Assembly (NCBI GenBank): GCA_027297825.1
Contig: JAPUHH010000047.1
Coordinates: 1-7,858, forward strand
DNA length: 7,858 nucleotides
Reading direction: 5' to 3'
DNA from: Gammaproteobacteria bacterium
GTDB taxonomy: Bacteria > Pseudomonadota > Gammaproteobacteria > UBA4575
Positions 7,604-7,858 of the stretch are shown piece by piece. The translations under genes were made by a program, and so were the position numbers. Position 1 is the stretch's first letter. Every line of letters begins with the position of its first letter. The notes under the pieces were generated by a model, which was not told the origin of the DNA, did no database searches, and saw only the letters and a list, made by a program, of their open reading frames with translations.

Positions 7604-7627
7604 ATGCAGCCTCGCCATCCGCCTTAA
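7604..7627 (+). CDS. Possible seven-codon leader peptide
   Basis: An AGGGGA sequence (about 7590-7595) sits eight bases upstream of an ATG that opens the frame MQPRHPP followed by TAA. It is the strongest Shine-Dalgarno match on the plus strand in this gap and lies 50 bp before the next gene. The frame ends with Pro-Pro just before the stop, a context known to slow ribosomes, so a regulatory leader is conceivable. No paired attenuator hairpin was found, so this remains weak. Confidence 0.2.
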   Translation: MQPRHPP

Positions 7628-7676
7628 GATTGGTTTTTTTCCGTTGCGCCATTGAATAGGTATTCTTGTAGACAAT

Positions 7677-7858
7677 ATGAGCGCACCCACAAATAAAAAA
7701 GTATCGATTCCCTTTGATATACCTCCCCGCCCAATCGAACCTGATCCGTACGAGTGCTGTGGGCGCGGCTGCGATCCCTGCATTGACGATCCGGATAACG
7801 ACGCCGATTCCGATGGACTCTGCGCAAACGAGGACAACTGCCCGGGTGTGGCCAACCC
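7677..7858 (+). CDS. Cys-rich N-terminus (oxidoreductase-like) joined to TSP3 repeat, 3' end missing
   Basis: The ATG at 7677 is the only start after an in-frame TGA (7653-7655). Sixty codons are open to the window edge. Residues 13-35 include IPPRPIEPDPYECCGRGC and DPC, resembling the short oxidoreductase-like N-terminal domain (Pfam Oxidored-like, Pro-rich then ECCGxGCxPC). That family normally continues with an aromatic, Glu-rich stretch. Here residues 33-60 read DPCIDDPDNDADSDGLCANE then DNCPGVANP, a classic thrombospondin type 3 calcium-binding repeat of the kind found in large secreted or surface proteins. No signal peptide is present at the start, which is odd for a TSP3 protein. There is no good ribosome binding site near the ATG. 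Third-codon-position GC rises from about 8/23 over residues 1-23 to about 27/37 over residues 24-60. The frame may be a real fusion or a chimeric join; the downstream sequence decides. Confidence 0.5.
   Translation, partial: MSAPTNKKVSIPFDIPPRPIEPDPYECCGRGCDPCIDDPDNDADSDGLCANEDNCPGVAN

Larger units (their letters stand above)
7294..7676. other. Intergenic region between divergent genes
   Basis: These 383 bp lie between exeA (minus) and the gene at 7677 (plus). They hold a TGTCA-N4-TGACA inverted repeat close to exeA, a weak AT-rich promoter candidate for exeA, a 46-codon reading frame at 7397-7537 with no recognised homology, and a seven-codon frame with a strong ribosome binding site at 7604-7627. 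No tRNA, intrinsic terminator or repeat array is visible. The longer reading frames crossing this region have atypical compositions and look spurious. Confidence 0.6.

Noticed and set aside
7625..7641. T-rich run after 7632 as an intrinsic terminator
   Set aside because: No GC-rich stem precedes the run of Ts; the best partner (CCAACC near 7573) is distant and mismatched.
7556..7855. A 99-codon minus-strand frame at the right edge
   Set aside because: It is antisense to the Cys/Asp-rich coding sequence at 7677 and starts at a TTG within it; its Ser/Gly-rich product is typical of a shadow frame.

Overview
The window looks like chromosomal DNA from a gammaproteobacterium with a moderately AT-rich genome. 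The protein families point to this: DUF3859, DgkA, PPK1, Ppx/GppA, ExeA/GspA and GspB, with a convergent ppk/ppx pair. There are no rRNAs, tRNAs, transposases, CRISPR arrays or phage genes.

Layout. (1) 1-360, minus: 5' part of a secreted DUF3859 protein that runs off the left edge. (2) 463-836, plus: dgkA (diacylglycerol kinase) as a broken gene, with a one-base deletion in a T-run, an in-frame amber codon, and a changed active-site lysine. (3) 976-3051, plus: ppk (polyphosphate kinase 1), full length in homology but cut by one in-frame TAA at codon 502, close to the boundary between the two catalytic C-terminal domains. (4) 3030-7293, minus: three intact genes in one likely operon, transcribed exeA/gspA-like ATPase, then gspB, then ppx. 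The ppx end overlaps the ppk end tail to tail by 22 bp. (5) 7294-7676: a 383-bp gap between divergently transcribed genes. (6) 7677-7858, plus: start of an ORF that runs off the right edge. It opens like an 'oxidoreductase-like' CCGxGC protein and continues as a thrombospondin type 3 (TSP3) calcium-binding repeat.

How the genes relate. PPK1 makes polyphosphate from ATP and Ppx hydrolyses it, so the two convergent genes are opposing arms of one pathway. As read, only the degrading arm is intact. ExeA and GspB are inner-membrane accessory proteins of type II secretion: the ATPase, with its peptidoglycan-binding tail, and GspB help insert the secretin through the cell wall. The structural gsp genes are not in this window.

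Most worth checking: the cluster of lesions in the two adjacent plus-strand genes (true gene decay, recoding, or sequence error), and the apparent chimera at the right edge, where two Cys-rich families meet at a shared CDPC word and codon use changes sharply. I found no convincing new multi-gene system here.
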